A stretch of DNA of 64,000 bases from the NCBI GenBank assembly GCA_036417435.1, contig CM070902.1, positions 41,996,600-42,060,599 on the forward strand, written 5' to 3'. The notes beneath the pieces are model-generated. The model did not search any database and was not told the origin of the DNA. It saw only the letters and a program-made list of their open reading frames with translations. This document shows, piece by piece, positions 53,591 to 64,000 of the stretch. The stretch's first letter is position 1. Each line of letters opens with the position of its first letter. A program made the translations under genes and the position numbers. This stretch comes from Inia geoffrensis. Its lineage: Eukaryota; Chordata; Mammalia; Artiodactyla; Iniidae.

Positions 53591-56430
53591 ATGGAATGCC
53601 CCCATCCTAGAACCAGACCTCTGGGGTTAGTGCCCTTTCACCAGACCTAATTGTTGAATACCTCTTATTCCTATAAATATATATATATATTTTGTCTTGT
53701 TGAATAGTATATGTTTACTTAACTTACACTTCTACCAGTGGATCCTGGATACAACACTTATTATTTCCAACAATGCAGTAGAGCACATATTTCTGCCTCA
53801 AGCTCCCATACAGATCTTTCATGTCAGTAGGGTGTAACAGCTAGCATTTGACGATGCCCAGAAATTATCAGGGAAACCATTTTACTTTGTATTTCTAGTG
53901 GTAACAGGTACTTAATAAATACAAAGAAGTGTTATATTCTGTTACAGAGATGAATACCGGTCCGTAGTACAAATGAATATCTTCTATATTGCATTTCTCC
54001 AATTTGAGAATAGCAATGAAGTGTATCATAAAAAGAAAAATCATTTTGTCATTATGATCTTCTTTGGCTCCAAACCACCTTATTGGATCCCCTTAGTTTC
54101 AAGTGACAATAAAATAAGTTGCCTCTTATATTGAAAGGGAAAATATCGTGTCTGAGACAGGATTGAGATTTTACGGCTGATATAAAAATGAGCCCATTGA
54201 AAATACAGGTTTCTTATCAATAGGCTGGTGAATTATATGTGAATAAGTTCTATTTCTCCTCCTTATAATGAGGCCTGATACAGTGCCATTTAGGGTTTGA
54301 TCTTTGAGAATGAAGGCTCAGCATTTTAATTCAGATATTTCTTGCATTTTTAGAGTAAAATAGAATGAAAAAGATCATCTATTCTAGTGTCCCTGATTTA
54401 CAGATAGAGAAACTGAAGCCCAACTCTATGCCTTGAAATAACTTCTGCCTACAAGTCATCAAGACCTAGAGTGTCCCCCCTAACTTGATCCAACAGTGAT
54501 AGTTATAGACTCATGAAGTTTTAAAGCTAGTTTGCAGTTTGGTGATTATATGGTCATACTTACTTCACAGCTGAAGAAACAGAGAGGTAAATGATTCTTC
54601 AAGGTCATGTGAAAATTTACTTGCAGCATCGGGGGCAAGAGTCTGCTAGTCTAGGACTTTTCTATATTATCTCATTTCCTCCCACTGTGTGCTATACACT
54701 GTGCTGTGGAATATGGAGAAATGCAGCAGAGAAATAAAATATGGTCCTTCTCCTGGAAGAAACCCCAATCTTAAGAGACAAGATGTCTTAGGATACAATG
54801 TTGTCTCCAACCACAGAAAAACTAAGAGAGATAATGAAGTACTGTGCTCTTTCCTCCCTCTGTTCCCCATTTAGACACTGTCTTCAGTGTCCTCTGAGAC
54901 CCCTCTTCTCACCCCAGATCCAGCTTTTATTTCAAAGAATTGCTGTTGTTCACTTAACAATTTATCATTTGTTTTCATATCCTTGTCACTTGGCAAGTCA
55001 GTGCTTCACCTATAAACTTCAGGATTTTTCAACCCATGAAGTTCAGGATTCGAAGCTGCTAAAAATACAGAAATGTCAAAAATTCCAAACATTTTGAGGA
55101 TAAAAAATGAAGAAACATCTTATACCACCTGATATGTTCTAAAATTCCCCTTTCACCCTATCCTGTCCTTTCCTTCTCTCTTAAATTTGTGATGACATTT
55201 TAATTAGTCTATAAATATCAAACATATATAATAAGCCTGGGAACCTTTAAAATTTGTAGAATGGAGGCTCATTTTTACTCAGCTGGAACTTCCAGCTTGT
55301 ATGATTCATTTTTGTGAGTCACACACAAGAGCAGCTGGAGAAGAGAATGATGAGTGAAGTCATTCTTTTCAGAGAAAAAGAGGAGTTGTGGATGAGGTTA
55401 AGGAAAGCCTGGCCTTTCACTTCCCCTATGAGTGACTGCAGAGGGGCGAGTCCATTGTCAGTGACATTGGTGGGAATCATGCCTTCGCTGGAGATAACAG
55501 GAGCCATTAGGTCAAATCCCAGCACCAACTCGACCTTGTTTGGACAAACTATCAGTACTGGTCTTGATCACTTGTTAGTAAGACCTGCCTACGTTAGCAA
55601 TACCCAAGGCTGCAGGAATAGAAACAGCAGGAAAAAGAGCTGTCAACTGGGAGAATCAGAAAGGGATGGCCCTTGGCACTCAGAGCTGCAGCAGGAAACC
55701 AATAAGACCATCAAAAAGAGGATCCAGTGTCTAATAGAGGAAGGCAGAGAACAGGTGGGAAGGGGCCGCAGCAACAGTCCCAGTGATTTTGGTGCAGGGG
55801 TTGATAAGGGACTCTGAGTGGAATGTATGTTTGTTACCCTTGTGATTGTCCCCCCATTCCCCCAACCATCTCCCCAAGCTTATGTGTCCAGCACACTCAA
55901 GAATTATGGAGGAGAGGAAAGGAGGCAGGAAAGAAGATGAGACAGAAGGAGGGCTAAATAATTAAGTGGAACCTCCTATCTACAGAACACTGTGACTGGT
56001 TGAAATAAAAACTGGGAAAACAAAGAGTGTCACACAGCTCTTTGTTCTAGGCTTTATGCTGGACACAGAGGCCACAGACCCAGTGGCACAAAGATGCATG
56101 AATCTCTGAGCACCTTTTTCTTAGCTTGAATGTCATATTTTAATGGTCCATTACCCATTTTTCAAAAGAGACTGAGTTCCTCTAAGGCACTACTCTGCCA
56201 TTTGCCTCTTTGTGTCTGCAATGCCTAGTTGAGTCCTTTCGCAGTAGAATGACTGCATAACTTCCTGTGCAAATGGAGACATTCTTGAGAGTGAAATGGG
56301 TCTATTAATAATTATGCCTGGAAAATAGACCTAAACTGGGACTGCAAAATGAAGAAATGTTGATCAGGCAATGTATTTTCAAAGAATGAATGAAACTTGG
56401 GCCAGTTATTTGAGCTTAAGGCAAACCTTA
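53591..56430. other. Mostly unassigned sequence
   Basis: A short TA run lies at 53676-53690. MIR-like core fragments in reverse occur near 54395-54420 ('ctgatttacagatagagaaa') and 54560-54610 ('cacagctgaagaaacagaga'). The window's longest ORF (55314-55817) lies here and is described separately. Confidence 0.4.
55314..55817 (+). other. 167-codon ORF, no recognisable product
   Basis: This is the longest open frame of the window and falls in a less AT-rich stretch not explained by any repeat I know. The predicted product has a Glu/Lys/Arg-rich start (QEQLEKRMMSEVILFREKEE) and a basic, Ser-rich end, with no signal peptide, membrane segment or known motif. The 5' part overlaps a 69-codon minus-strand ORF. 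There is no nearby promoter or splice evidence. In 64 kb on two strands an ORF of this size can arise by chance. I do not call it a gene. Confidence 0.15.
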
Positions 56431-56660
56431 AAACACTACCAAATGTAAAATAGATAGCTAGTGAAAAGCAGCCGCATAGCACAGGGAGATCAGCTCGGTG
56501 CTTTGTGACCACCTAGAGGGGTGGGATAGGGAGGGTGGGAGGGAGGGAGATGCAAGAGGTAAGAGATATGGTGACATATGTATATGTAAAACTGATTCAC
56601 TTTGTTATAAAGCAGAAACTGACATACCATTGTAAAGCAATTATACTCTAATAAAGATGT
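56431..56660 (+). mobile_element. L1 3' UTR end, plus strand
   Basis: 'ctaccaaatgtaaaatagat', 'cacagggagatcagctcgg', 'gttataaagcagaaactgac', 'aattatactctaataaag' match the reverse complement of the young L1 at 4222-4480. Strongly 5'-truncated, with an A- and CAAA-rich tail to about 56700. Confidence 0.9.
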
Positions 56661-58011
56661 TAAAAAAACCCCAAAAAACAAAACAAAGCAAAACAAAAAC
56701 AGTTGCCAAGCTAGCTGGTTAGCAGTTGACAGCTGAGGGCATTCTGACTCTTTAATTTTGTGCCAGTTGGGACACCTTATCACTGTGCATTATTGGGTTG
56801 TGACTGTGCAGAAATGCAAAGACAGATGTGTGTGAGAATAGTCACTCCATAGCCATCTAGAGAGTGACAAAACCTCCTCTCCAACTCAGGAGGAGCATAA
56901 TAAAAGGACCTGTTGGTGGGGATCTTTCTTGGCATCCTGGAGCCTTCAGGGGTGGATGTCTATACTGAGCTCACATCAGAATAAAAAAAAAAAAAAAAAA
57001 AAAAGAAGAAGAAGAAGAAAAGGAAGCAAGACAAGGAAAGTGAGAGGGGATGAATATCCCTGCTGGAGACAATGACTAGTTTAAGCAATGTAGGGAAAAA
57101 AAAATACTATTTTTTTGTGCCAGTTCCTTTTGCACGACTTCAGAACATTCTATGACAGCCCAGCAGGCAACTTGGCGCTGTCAGAAGAGACCTGGGAGAG
57201 AAAGGAAATGCAGTAAGAAATGGGACCAAATATCACTGCTGAGGGCCTGGAGGTACATTCTGGAATTTTCTAACCCAGAGGTAAAGAAGGAGATAAGAAA
57301 AAAACTTCAAAGGAGGGTAACTTTCTCCCCCCATCTTCACCCATTTTCACTGAAGGCAAAAAAGAAACGAATGAATGTTCATCTTTGGCTAGGATTCTTC
57401 TTATGTAAAAGAGTCAGTCAGAAAAACCAAACAAAATTTTCAGAGTCTGGTCATGGGGGGGATCATCTCAGTGTAAAATGAAGGTGCCCATTGATGACAG
57501 AAACCCTCACTCTTTCTAGTCCAGGTTTGGCCCTTTCTCTAAGCTTTTCTTTTCTAACAACAGAACTAAGAGACTGTAGTCCCTGTGATCGCCTGTCTGT
57601 GCCTTCAGTATTTCAAACAGCAACTGTGAAGCAGACCTGTGAGAGTTTCAAAGATAGAGGCCCCTCATTCATGGCCAGTCAAAAGAAAAAGGGTGGGGGG
57701 AGGTTTCTACCCTTGAAAGCAGCTGTGCCGGGCTCTGACTCAGGGGCTGGATATCCAAGGGTAAGGTCAGAAGATTACAGCTTCGTTTCTCTCAGGAGCA
57801 CAGTGCTTTGCATCTGCAGAGAGTAGAGGTGGCCGCATCTTGTTCTCAAGTCCTTTTCCCTTGGTTGCCTTCCCTTCTCCTCTTTATTTGGTTCAATGTT
57901 TGGTGTTACAGCCTTTTGAGGACCAGCACACATGCTTCTCTTTCCTCCCTCCCATGCTGTTCACAGGGTGCATGGTGTGTATAGCTTTGCATTGCTAGGC
58001 AACTCTACTAT
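56661..58011. other. Unassigned, relatively GC-rich sequence with A/GAA tract
   Basis: An A run followed by (GAA)n lies at 56981-57020. 57140-57830 is less AT-rich, with ORFs of 109 and 111 codons on the plus strand (57152-57481, 57491-57826) but no domain, splice context or homology I recognise. Confidence 0.4.
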
Positions 58012-58475
58012 AGGGTGTGTGTGTGCATGTGTGTTATGTGAGTGTGTTATACATGTGGTACATGGGCATGCATGTACCTGTGGATGGTGCATGCATAATG
58101 TATATTCACATGTGTATCATATGTATGTACATGTGGTGAGTGATTATGTGTGCTGTGTATGTGTGTGCATTGGGTGCTTTAAGTATGTTGTGTGTGTATG
58201 TGTTATGCACACGGTATATTCTGTATATGTGTTTCATGTGTGTTGTGTGTTTATGTGTGTGTTTTGTGTGTGAATGTGTGTGATATATGCACGCACCCAT
58301 GTGTGTCATGCATGTTGTCTATAGTGTGTTGCAAGTGTTAGATATGCATTGAAAGCTTTATGCATGTCACATATTTTATGTATGTTGTGTATGATGTCCA
58401 TGTTATGTGTGCTGTATAAGTGTACATGTGTGAGTTTTATGTGTGTTGTAGTGTGTGCTCTGTGTGTACATGTGT
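58012..58475. repeat. Diverged TG-rich tract
   Basis: About 460 bases dominated by alternating TG with TATG, CATG and TTATG variants. Its composition yields spurious ORFs rich in Cys, Val and His. No single repeat period dominates. Confidence 0.9.
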
Positions 58476-59427
58476 ATCATCAGGATTGTGGAATCCCTTT
58501 CTCATGTTATTCTCTTGTGCAGGGTATGCTTTATAGTTTATCTTTGTTTCTCTTCAACTTTGGTGGCTTTATGGGACCACTTTTCTCCAGATATCCCTGA
58601 GCAGTGAAGAAGATGGCAGAACTCCTGAGTTAATGAATGAATTTACCATCCCTCAGTAAATAACGGCTAGCTTTTTGTTAGTTTATCAGCTATTCCACAT
58701 GTCTGAACCTCTCCCTGGAGCCATCATTCTCTCCCAGTTATCACTCAGGGTTCTTCACTTTCACATGGAGTTGTCATCTGTCACTCTCTCTGAATCCTCC
58801 TCAATTCCCACTCATTCATTAAACTGTAGGGACATATCCCTCCCTCACCAACATGATGCCATTAAAATGGACTCCCTGTGGTTAACAAAGAATCAACTGC
58901 CAAATTTATTGGGCACAGCAATCCTTGTCTTACAAAAATTAAACAATTGCATTGTTGAACATTTCCTCCTCTTTGAAATTCTCTCCTCTTCTGAATTCTG
59001 CAACAGCATATTATCATGATATTCCCCCTGCTTCCCCAGCTGCTCCTTAATCTTCTCCATCTCACCCTCCTCTTCAGCCCATTTTTAAAACGTTAGTTCC
59101 CAGTATTCCATCGTGGTCTCTACATATTAGTCTATTCATTTTCCCTGGCTGATCACATTTATACAATCAACCTCAATTGTCTCCTCATGGATGAGCCACA
59201 AGTGTCCAAGCACAGCCAAGGCCCCTTCTGGGTGCAGGCCTGAAGTTCTACCTCTTCCTAGACAGTGCCACTCACATGTACCAGCAAGTACCTCCCAAAG
59301 GATCTGCTCAGAGCCTACCTCTCCCCTTCCTCTTATGTCTGTCACTGGCACCATTGTACATACCACCACCTGGCCAGAAACTGGAGATAATTCTTTACCT
59401 TCTCTTAGGGGAGGGTAATATTCTTCT
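58476..59427. other. Unassigned sequence
   Basis: No confident repeat. The 114-codon plus-strand ORF at 58675-59019 has no recognisable domain and is antisense to a 67-codon ORF over part of its length. Confidence 0.4.
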
Positions 59428-59510
59428 TGGAGGGTTGTTGCAGGAATAAAAGGAGGTAAGCAATGAAAATAAATTTAATACAGCACCTGGCTTTCATTAG
59501 GTAACCAGAA
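59428..59510 (+). repeat. MIR SINE 3' part
   Basis: 'gagggttgttgcaggaataa', 'gaaaataaatttaatacagc', 'acctggctttcattagg' match the plus-strand MIR 3' half. Confidence 0.55.
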
Positions 59511-59739
59511 AACCTGTCTTTCATTTATCTTAAAAAAGTACTATGAAATTTCATGGAGTCAGAGATTATTTTCAGATGGGAGTTTTCATATGACTTTAAT
59601 AAAAATTTAAATAAAATTATAATATTTAAATAACACAAGAGCAAGGACTATCTGACCAGCATTATATAGGTAATAAGACACTTTTATAACTTCGTCTCTC
59701 TAGATGTTCAGAAATCTATGGGGTTGAAGGACAGGGATT

Positions 59740-59855
59740 ACTTTCTTAACTTTGTAGACAAGGAAATTTTGCTTCTAGTGGATTCAATGATTTCCTCTAA
59801 ATCACCTGACTTATTAGTAGCAGGACTTGGATTTCAAACTAATCCTCCCAAATTC
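59740..59855 (-). repeat. MIR SINE fragment
   Basis: 'tttgtagacaaggaaatttt' with 'tagtagcaggacttggattt' matches the minus-strand MIR core and head. Confidence 0.55.
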
Positions 59856-60329
59856 TGTGTTCTGTTTGACACTTGTGACCTGACAAAGACAAGATCGACA
59901 AGATAGATGGTGTTACATTGTCCAGCTGGCCAGATTGACAGGGGACCAGCCATTTATGAGCCCAGAGCAGGACCAGTGGCTGAATTGGGAGGGCCTAATC
60001 ACCATAAGGGTCCTTGGTGAGGTTGAAGTTTATGACAGCTTTTAAGAAATGGACATACTTTTGGGAAGAAGAGTGAAGGCAGTATGTGAGTAGGTGGTGT
60101 GACACACAGAAAAGGACAGATGAAGGAATAACCTCAGGAATGTGTATCTACCAGACAGATTATGTTGATTATTTTGCCCATCTCTGAGTGATCATGCATG
60201 GGAGAGTGGCTAGAGTGTGATCCAGGTGTCAGGACAACTCAACACAACTTGCTACACACACATTTTAGAGTTTGTAAAGTAAAATCATATGTATGATCTG
60301 ATGTGGACCTTGCAAACCACTCTCTGATA
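59856..60329. other. Unassigned sequence
   Basis: No repeat or exon is recognised. Confidence 0.4.
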
Positions 60330-60475
60330 TTTAAATCATTATTAGTATTATTATTCCCCTTTTACAGGTCAAGAAACTATGAGGTTCAGAGTAGAGAATT
60401 TCTTATTGGTCATGTTCCAAGGTCAACTAGCAGAAAGACAATAGACATAAATCTAGGACTGTAGACCAGAAATCT
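60330..60475 (-). repeat. MIR SINE
   Basis: 'attattattccccttttaca', 'ggtcaagaaactatgaggtt', 'gttccaaggtcaactagcag' are the minus-strand MIR core. Confidence 0.7.
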
Positions 60476-60899
60476 TTTAAACTTGTTTACAATGCTACAT
60501 CTGGTGTTTGTCCTTGTTCTCTCATCTTGGGGGAGAACCTGAACTTAAGTGTCTTTCATAAATGTAGATAATGAGCATGCTACCTAACCATGGCCTTGCT
60601 TGTTAAATCCATATTAACAATATACATGGAAGATGGTTGAAAAATCCAATATACAGAACTAAAGAGTTTTGGCATGAGTTTCCATTTCTGCTGCCTTTCT
60701 GGTCCATGACTTTCAGCCTTATCTCGTGGAGGAAACTTTTTCCTCTACTGGTCAAATGCATGAGCTTAGCCTGCTTCAGCCATCAGCACAATGTGTCCTT
60801 GATTCCTGCACAGGAGGCTCTGGCTAATTCTGGTGATGTTGTCAGATCAGAAATGTCGGAAAGTTAGTGGGGGAAGTCAGATCTCAAGGGCCAAGCTCT
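60476..60899. other. Unassigned sequence
   Basis: No repeat or exon is recognised. A 76-codon ORF (60637-60867) has no domain. Confidence 0.4.
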
Positions 60900-60985
60900 T
60901 CTTTTTACAGGGGAGGGCACACAGGTTTGCAGTGGTGAAATGTAACAGGCCCAAGGTCACACAGATGGTTAATGGAAAAGCCATT
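60900..60985 (-). repeat. MIR SINE fragment
   Basis: 'cttctttttacaggggaggg' with 'ggcccaaggtcacacagatg' matches the minus-strand MIR core. Confidence 0.6.
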
Positions 60986-61351
60986 TCTAATAAACCATCT
61001 GTGTTTTTCTTTTCTAGACTTTAGCCTCGCCTTAGGACTTTTCTTTCCACATCAATGTATTTAAACAAAGAAAAAAAGGATACTCAGACCCCTTGTTTTA
61101 AACTCTCAACTTTCTGTCCTGTGGTCCAGGTCCAGGTTCAGGCGGGGCATGGCAGGGAGGGAACACTGGCTAATGATATCACCTCTTGAGAGAGTATGTT
61201 AGCCAACGAGTGTTTTTGGTTTTGTTATTATCAACACTTTGGCAAATGTAACATGCTTCTGGCTACTTCTATAAAAGGAGAAAAATAGAAAGAGAAAAAA
61301 GAGAAAAGAGGTGAAAGAAAAGATACTGATGGCATAAAGGTATAGGTGGAA
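60986..61351. other. Unassigned sequence
   Basis: No repeat or exon is recognised. An A/G-rich patch lies at 61275-61322. Confidence 0.4.
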
Positions 61352-61605
61352 ATGATAATAACAATAATAACTAACATTTGTTGAATGCTTAGTGTGTGCC
61401 TAGGTGTGTGCTTCACAACATCCTAGTTCATCCTTGTGAAACCTCTGAGACAGTTATTATTATTATCCTTAGAAAAAGGCTTAGCCTGAGTGAGGTTACA
61501 TGTGACTTCGAGTAGCATGACAAGGCATTAAAAGAGAAAGGTGGAATTTGAACCTGGGCCATTAGATTTCAGAGATTTTGTGCCCATGCATTTTACTATA
61601 CTGAG
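61352..61605 (-). repeat. MIR SINE, nearly full length
   Basis: 'taactaacatttgttgaatg', 'cttagtgtgtgcctagg', 'gttattattattatcctta', 'gtggaatttgaacctgggcc', 'cattttactatactg' are the complete minus-strand MIR. Confidence 0.88.
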
Positions 61606-61852
61606 GGCAGGAAACAGAGAAGCATTCCTGTTGAGATGCCAGGATTTCCAGATAATCAAGACATCAGTGATGTTAGTGTCTGTTAGGGGTAGAGGTACCC
61701 ATAGAAGATGGTAGAAGATGACACAGAGTCCTCAGTGATTTGTTCATTCTTTCATTCAACAGGAACTATCCTATTGGTTAGAGATTTTAAGCAAGTGAGA
61801 TGCAGCTCCCACCTGTAGTTGAACTTTCTTGATCCGTGGTTCTTTTTTAGTT

Positions 61853-62060
61853 GTGGCAGGCAGAATTCTAAGATGACCTTAATGCCCCTCACTCTTGTTT
61901 AGTCTCCTCCTCTTTGAGTATGGGTAGAACCTCTAAGTATGAAGAATGTGAGGTTAGAGAGAGAGGAGAATTGACACTGACTACTCTTAAGATTCTTGGC
62001 TATGAAAAATGGGAAGAAAGAGTGATAGCAGGGACGGGGGATGCCAGATACAGAATGTGT
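61853..62060 (+). repeat. MaLR-like LTR 5' part
   Basis: 'gtggcaggcagaattctaag', 'atgaccttaatgcccctcac', 'ctttgagtatgggtagaacc' match the start of an old MaLR-type LTR. It fades into unassigned sequence after about 62000. Confidence 0.45.
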
Positions 62061-62344
62061 TTAGAGATACAGAAGGCAGAAAAAAAATTGATGAAACAAA
62101 ATCCCTGATCTAGATGGGAGATGAGGCTGAGAACATGAGCTGAGAGTAAAGAAGAGATTGTCCATGAAACAATGTCTTACTTGTTTGCCTGCATTGTCTC
62201 CGCTAAGTATGATTGAAACGGGAGAATGCCATTTGATCAAAAAGAATGGGACTTTGCAAACCATTTAGCCCTATTATAAAATTTGCAGATTTAATGTTGA
62301 TGTGTATATTTATATACTTCCTGCTCATAAGCCTCTAATATAAC
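62061..62344. other. Unassigned sequence
   Basis: No repeat or exon is recognised. Confidence 0.35.
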
Positions 62345-62722
62345 CTTAACTTGAGGGTATGTGTCTCATAGATATTCAGACTCCTCCAAGTATTATAACT
62401 CTATTCCTTCTGGGCATATGCTAGGATTGCATTTTCCTCTCTCCTTGCAGTTAGGCATGGCTGTGTGACTTGCTTTGGCCAATGAAATGTTGTTGTATCA
62501 CTTCTGGGAAAGCACTTTAGAACAAGTTCACAATTGCTATGTTGCCTTTCCCTGTGCTACCATAATCAGCAATGGTTTAGAGATGGCTGCTCTGACAGCC
62601 TGAGCTCTGGAGTGAGAAGGACCCAGAGAAGCTTGCAGCTAATCCATGGTGAGCATTTAGTATGAATCAGAAATATGGGATTGTTTGTTACTGCAGCATA
62701 ATTTAGATCATCCTGACAAAAA
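62345..62722 (+). repeat. MaLR-like LTR
   Basis: 'cagttaggcatggctgtgtg', 'acttgctttggccaatgaaa', 'ggattgtttgttactgcagc', 'taatttagatcatcctgaca' follow an old MaLR-type LTR in forward orientation with its 3' end visible. Confidence 0.5.
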
Positions 62723-63779
62723 CAATACATAGGTAAATAACATCGGGTTCCACATTATTAAGACATTCCAAGGTGGTTGAAGGACACATGCCAAGGGCAG
62801 GGGGCTGTTAAAAGGACAGCAACAAAAACAGTAACGTAACAACAAGAATAACTGCAGCAGCCAAGTAGAAGCAAAAACAACAGTAGCTTTGTCCCCTGCT
62901 TTCTGGGTATCCATGGCAATTATAGTTGTTCTGAGGCTTACATTGGCTTTTCCAAGAACTCGCTGTTCTTTAAAAGCAGGGACTGTCTATCCACATTTAC
63001 CATATCATTTCTCTACAACTTGTCTTTAGGGTAGAAGAACACTCCACTGGCTGGGTTTATGATGTTCTGCTTCACTCCCTGTGGCCTGAAGTAGAGTCGA
63101 ATTATAAAGTAGGGCCAGCCTTATCTTGGGAAGCCATGCAACAATGGTATCTGGAGGTGAGTGTTGAAATATGTCTTGGGGCTTTGGGAAATGTTTTCAA
63201 TTCAACATTGTGTGATCATCATCCAAAGAGTCTTGATAGTATCCTTTAGGAGTCACTGAATACAAACAGGAAAAAAAAAAAAGAAAAGAGAAACAACCTT
63301 GCATTCAGCAGCTTCAAACCAATAAGTGAACCAGCAAATGTTTAGAAAAGGATTTGTGGATTCAGTAAGGATAACGACTATAGTTTTATGCATATATCAT
63401 ATATAACATTAATCATTAGTGTAATCACATATATTCAGATAAACTCACATATGCCAGGGCTCAGGGTCATTTGGTGGGAGACTACATGGGTATCAGAAGA
63501 CCTGAATTTAGTTTCAGCTCATCATGAATCAGCCAGGAAATCTTGGGCAAATAGCTTAGTTTCCAATACATCCCTTGGACCCAGAGAAGTTTGCATTCTA
63601 GATATCTGAAATCTGGGAGTTTATACTTACAATGAAACACCCCTCTGCCTGCCCCACTCCTTTAAAGGTTGCTTTTCTTAAGGGTGATTCATAGACATTT
63701 CCACCAAGTGTTACTAAAGGCAGAGGCAAAGGAGACACTACTTCAATGTGTATCTCTGGCCACGGCCTCAAGTGATCCT
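62723..63779. other. Unassigned sequence
   Basis: A CAACA/AACAG-rich patch lies at 62817-62885 and an A run at 63271-63283. No repeat or exon is recognised. Confidence 0.4.
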
Positions 63780-64000
63780 TCTTCTATTAGTTACCCATTG
63801 TTTTATAACAAATTACACCAGAAACAAACCTTCATTATCTCTTTGTTCCTGTGGAGCTGGGATCTACGAAGAGCTTAGCTGGGGTTATCTGGTGTCTCAC
63901 CATCAACCAGGGTTTCATTCATGTCAAGACTCAAATGTGAAAGGATATACTACCAAGCTCAGCCACACAGTTATTAACAGGGTTCTCTTCCTTGTGGGTA
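63780..64000 (-). repeat. MaLR-like LTR, minus strand, cut by the window end
   Basis: 'tagttacccattgttttata', 'acaaattacaccagaaacaa', 'gtttcattcatgtcaagact' show the reverse-complement 3' end of the old MLT1-type LTR seen at 38995. Confidence 0.45.

Noticed and set aside
56981..57020. A run plus GAA repeat considered as a processed pseudogene tail
   Set aside because: No recognisable mRNA-like sequence precedes it and no target-site duplication was found. Kept only as a low-complexity tract.
57932..58309. 113-codon Cys/Val/His-rich ORF and its antisense partner
   Set aside because: Product of the TG-rich tract: the apparent cysteine pattern is only TGT codons.

Overview
This is a noncoding stretch of a mammalian nuclear genome, almost certainly cetacean. 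It is AT-rich with no CpG island and carries many layers of interspersed repeats. The lineage call rests on three copies of the tRNA-derived CHR-type SINE that opens 'cttccctggtgg' (32404-32617, 44298-44519 and 52943-53155). Each copy is flanked by a recognisable target-site duplication. Two related older CHR-1-like copies (1901-2202, 14093-14410) and cetartiodactyl-type L1 3' ends agree with this. No protein-coding gene, tRNA, rRNA, snRNA or CRISPR array can be supported. All the longer open reading frames either lie in repeats or lack a recognisable domain, so the window is intergenic or deep-intronic.

Layout. 1-5 kb is mostly L1: a 3' UTR on the plus strand, then three minus-strand L1 pieces, with a CHR-1 SINE between. 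5-6.5 kb holds an MLT2 (ERVL) LTR with a TCTA microsatellite and a small 5'-inverted L1. 6.5-9.9 kb is mostly unassigned, with an exon-like block at 6731-6978 and one copy of a degraded ERV-like dispersed repeat. 9.9-14.4 kb is L1, an MLT1 LTR, L1 again, and a SINE. 15-18 kb is largely unassigned. 18-23.5 kb contains L2, old L1/HAL1, and a Tigger1 DNA transposon split by a 1.8-kb insertion best read as an L1 carrying a 3' transduction. 23.5-32 kb is sparse, with an MLT1 LTR (27.8 kb), a fairly complete ERV1-like solo LTR (29.3-29.8 kb) and a polypyrimidine tract (30.7 kb). 32-49 kb is rich in MIR, L2 and MaLR-type LTRs, with a cluster of LTRs at 38-45.5 kb, two SINEs and a second 5'-inverted L1 (47.6-48.2 kb). 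49-64 kb has a MIR > Tigger1 > SINE nest (52.66-53.59 kb), a diverged TG tract (58 kb), more MIRs and LTR remnants.

There is no operon or pathway to describe. The window's interest lies in its record of retrotransposition: three L1 copies with 5' inversions (two with clear target-site duplications), a probable transduction with a canonical L1 endonuclease site, and datable nesting. I found no convincing undescribed biological system. The unexplained blocks worth checking are the exon-like segment at 6.7-7.0 kb, the 167-codon ORF at 55.3-55.8 kb, the dispersed pair at 8.2 and 32.7 kb, and a perfect RFX X-box at 28.48 kb. All repeat names come from memory of consensus sequences and were not confirmed by a database search.
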